Assembly (NCBI GenBank): GCA_023150455.1
Contig: JAKLKW010000004.1
Span: 1-64,000 of the forward strand
Direction of reading: 5' to 3'
DNA: 64,000 nt
Source: Alphaproteobacteria bacterium
GTDB lineage: Bacteria; Pseudomonadota; Alphaproteobacteria; JAEULC01
Below the pieces are notes generated by a model, which saw only the letters and a list, made by a program, of their open reading frames with translations, was not told the origin of the DNA and made no database searches. Below are positions 62,795-64,000 of this stretch, piece after piece (positions within the stretch are counted from its first letter, which is position 1; every line of letters begins with the position of its first letter). The position numbers were made by a program, and so were the translations under genes.

Positions 62795-62852
62795 GGCGCG
62801 CGTTGATCCGCGCGCCGTCCTTTCCGGCATGGCGGCCGGACCAGCGGCCGCC
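62795..62852 (+). repeat. Twin-hairpin element, copy 2
   Basis: Stems 62795-62816 (GGCGCGCG ttgatc CGCGCGCC) and 62831-62852 (GGCGGCCG gaccag CGGCCGCC), 14 bases apart, in the 65-base gap between convergent LysR and aminotransferase genes. Its last base is the G of the aminotransferase TAG on the minus strand. Same spacing as copy 1. Confidence 0.8.
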
Positions 62853-64000
62853 TACCGCAGGGCCGGCGCCAAGCGCTCCATCGCCTCGGACAGGCGCGCG
62901 GCGGAGCTGGCGAAGCACAGGCGCACGCAACCCTCGCCGCCCGGCCCGAACGCGGCGCCCGGTGCCAGGCCGACGTCGGTCTCGAGCAGCAGGTCCTTGC
63001 AGAACTGCACGGTATCCCGGACGCCGTCGACCTTGAAGAACGCGTAGAAGGCGGCGCGCGGGCGCACCATCTCGACGCGCGGCAAGGCCGACAGGGCCTG
63101 GTGGACCAGGTCGCGCCCGACGCGACAGCGCCCGACCATCTCCTTGACGAAGGGCTCGCCGTCGCGGATCGCAACCACGCCGGCATGCTGCAGGAAGGGC
63201 GTGGTGCCGCTGGTGTTGAACTCCACCGTCTTGCCCAGGGTCTCGCCGAAGGCGGGCGAGGTGGTCAGCCACCCCAGGCGCCAGCCGGTCATCGCCCAGG
63301 GCTTGGAGAAGCTGTTGACGACGATCAGGTCGTCCTCCGGCTCGGCGATCGACAGGAAGGACGGTGCTGTCGCGCGGTCGTAGACGAAGCGCGTGTAGAC
63401 CTCGTCGGCGATCAGCCAGATGCCGTTGCGGCGGCAGAAGTCCAGCACGGCGCGCTGCTCGTCCGCGGACATCATCCAGCCCGTGGGATTGCCCGGCGTG
63501 TTGATGAACATCGCCTTGGTGCGCGGCCCACAGGCGGCAAGCAGCCGGTCCAGGTCGAGCGACCAGCCCTGCGGGGTCAGGTCGAGCGCCACCGGCCGCG
63601 GGACGGCGCCCATGATGCGCGCGGCGGCGAATATGTTGGGCCAGACCGGCGTCACGGCGACGATCTCGTCGCCCTGCTCCAGCAGGCACTCCATGGTCAT
63701 CATCAGCCCGTTCATGCCCGCGGTCGTGACGGTGACGCGGTCGACCGCGATCGGCGCGGGGCGCTCGGGCGTGCCGTGCAGCCGGTTCATGTAGCGGGTC
63801 AGCTCGTCGCGCAGCTCCGGCTCGCCGCGCTTGTAGGAATAGAAGGTGCGCCCGGCTTCGAGCGCCTCGGCGGCGGCGTGGCGGATGAAGGCGGGGGTCA
63901 CCATGTCGGACTCGCCCACCCAGAGCGGGATCAGGTTCTTGCGTCCGAACCCCAGTTGCCAGACCTCGACGATCTGCGATTCCTCCAGCTCCTCGATCTG
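62852..64000 (-). CDS. Class I/II aminotransferase, 5' end outside
   Basis: The frame is open to the right edge (residues before GTG 63919 continue as IPLWVGESDMVTPAF), so the N-terminus is missing. 382 residues are seen. The PLP lysine is in NSFSKPWAMTGWRLG; NTPGNPTG and DEVYTRFVY are family marks. Groups with aspartate/aromatic aminotransferases of the AspC-like branch. Convergent with the LysR gene, which may control it in other genomes. Confidence 0.9.
   Translation of the reverse strand, partial: QIEELEESQIVEVWQLGFGRKNLIPLWVGESDMVTPAFIRHAAAEALEAGRTFYSYKRGEPELRDELTRYMNRLHGTPERPAPIAVDRVTVTTAGMNGLMMTMECLLEQGDEIVAVTPVWPNIFAAARIMGAVPRPVALDLTPQGWSLDLDRLLAACGPRTKAMFINTPGNPTGWMMSADEQRAVLDFCRRNGIWLIADEVYTRFVYDRATAPSFLSIAEPEDDLIVVNSFSKPWAMTGWRLGWLTTSPAFGETLGKTVEFNTSGTTPFLQHAGVVAIRDGEPFVKEMVGRCRVGRDLVHQALSALPRVEMVRPRAAFYAFFKVDGVRDTVQFCKDLLLETDVGLAPGAAFGPGGEGCVRLCFASSAARLSEAMERLAPALR

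Overview
The window is about 64 kb of very GC-rich DNA (roughly 70% by eye) packed with ordinary chromosomal genes. Coq7-type ubiquinone hydroxylase, a PhaR-controlled PHB locus, an RpoE-ChrR sigma/anti-sigma pair, DUF1127 proteins and TAXI-type TRAP transport together point to an alphaproteobacterium, probably of the Rhodospirillales/Reyranella type. That placement is inference, since there is no rRNA in the window. No phage, transposase or CRISPR array is visible. Selfish or horizontally moving DNA is limited to a TacAT-type toxin-antitoxin pair, several small palindromic repeat families and one decaying transporter gene.

Layout: 1-4.1 kb exported proteins and three exported alpha/beta hydrolases; 4.3-7.3 kb dsbB, coq7, a gamma-carbonic-anhydrase-like protein and ispG; 7.3-8.1 kb a non-coding block with a palindrome and ~95-bp iterated repeats, followed by a TIR-domain protein with six membrane segments; 9.3-14.7 kb a UbiA/DprE1/DprE2 operon (polyprenyl-phosphate pentose synthesis) facing a large GINT1-like protein; 14.7-18.5 kb a TRAP transporter; 18.6-20.2 kb HNH, exported and NUDIX proteins; 20.4-27.1 kb phbB, phbA, phaC, a PhaE-like gene and phaR, enclosing a SelA-like PLP enzyme and a TauE permease; 27.2-28.0 kb TacAT; 28.0-31.7 kb a MacAB-like exporter; 31.8-35.1 kb HerA-like ATPase, two PAS-like proteins and DUF4337; 35.4-41.1 kb nitroreductase, tRNA-Ala, yggT, DUF167, folD, NnrU, HIT, P1 peptidase and YgfZ; 41.2-46.8 kb a polysaccharide operon (GT9, GT2, two GT4, AsnB-like); 47-49.8 kb rlmN and rpoE-chrR; 50-53 kb housekeeping genes; 53.1-53.3 kb a candidate structured RNA with a terminator; 53.9-57.1 kb asparaginase, quinone reductase and methyltransferase; 57.1-61.0 kb an ABC importer translationally linked to two glutamine-amidotransferase-like proteins; 61.1-64 kb two DUF1127 proteins, a GcvA-like LysR regulator and an aminotransferase cut by the window edge.

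The most unusual points are: (i) three copies of a ~58-bp twin-hairpin element, each directly at a TAG stop codon; (ii) a TIR-6TM protein, with the catalytic glutamate apparently kept, preceded by iterated ~95-bp repeats; (iii) a mycobacterial-style DPA operon in a Gram-negative with a serine/alanine-like replacement of the benzothiazinone-reactive cysteine (alanine here); (iv) a long out-of-frame overlap between a PhaE-like gene and phaC; (v) the ABC/amidotransferase-like operon; and (vi) a 6S-like RNA candidate. Many long open frames on the opposite strand of these genes are GC-driven shadows and were left out.
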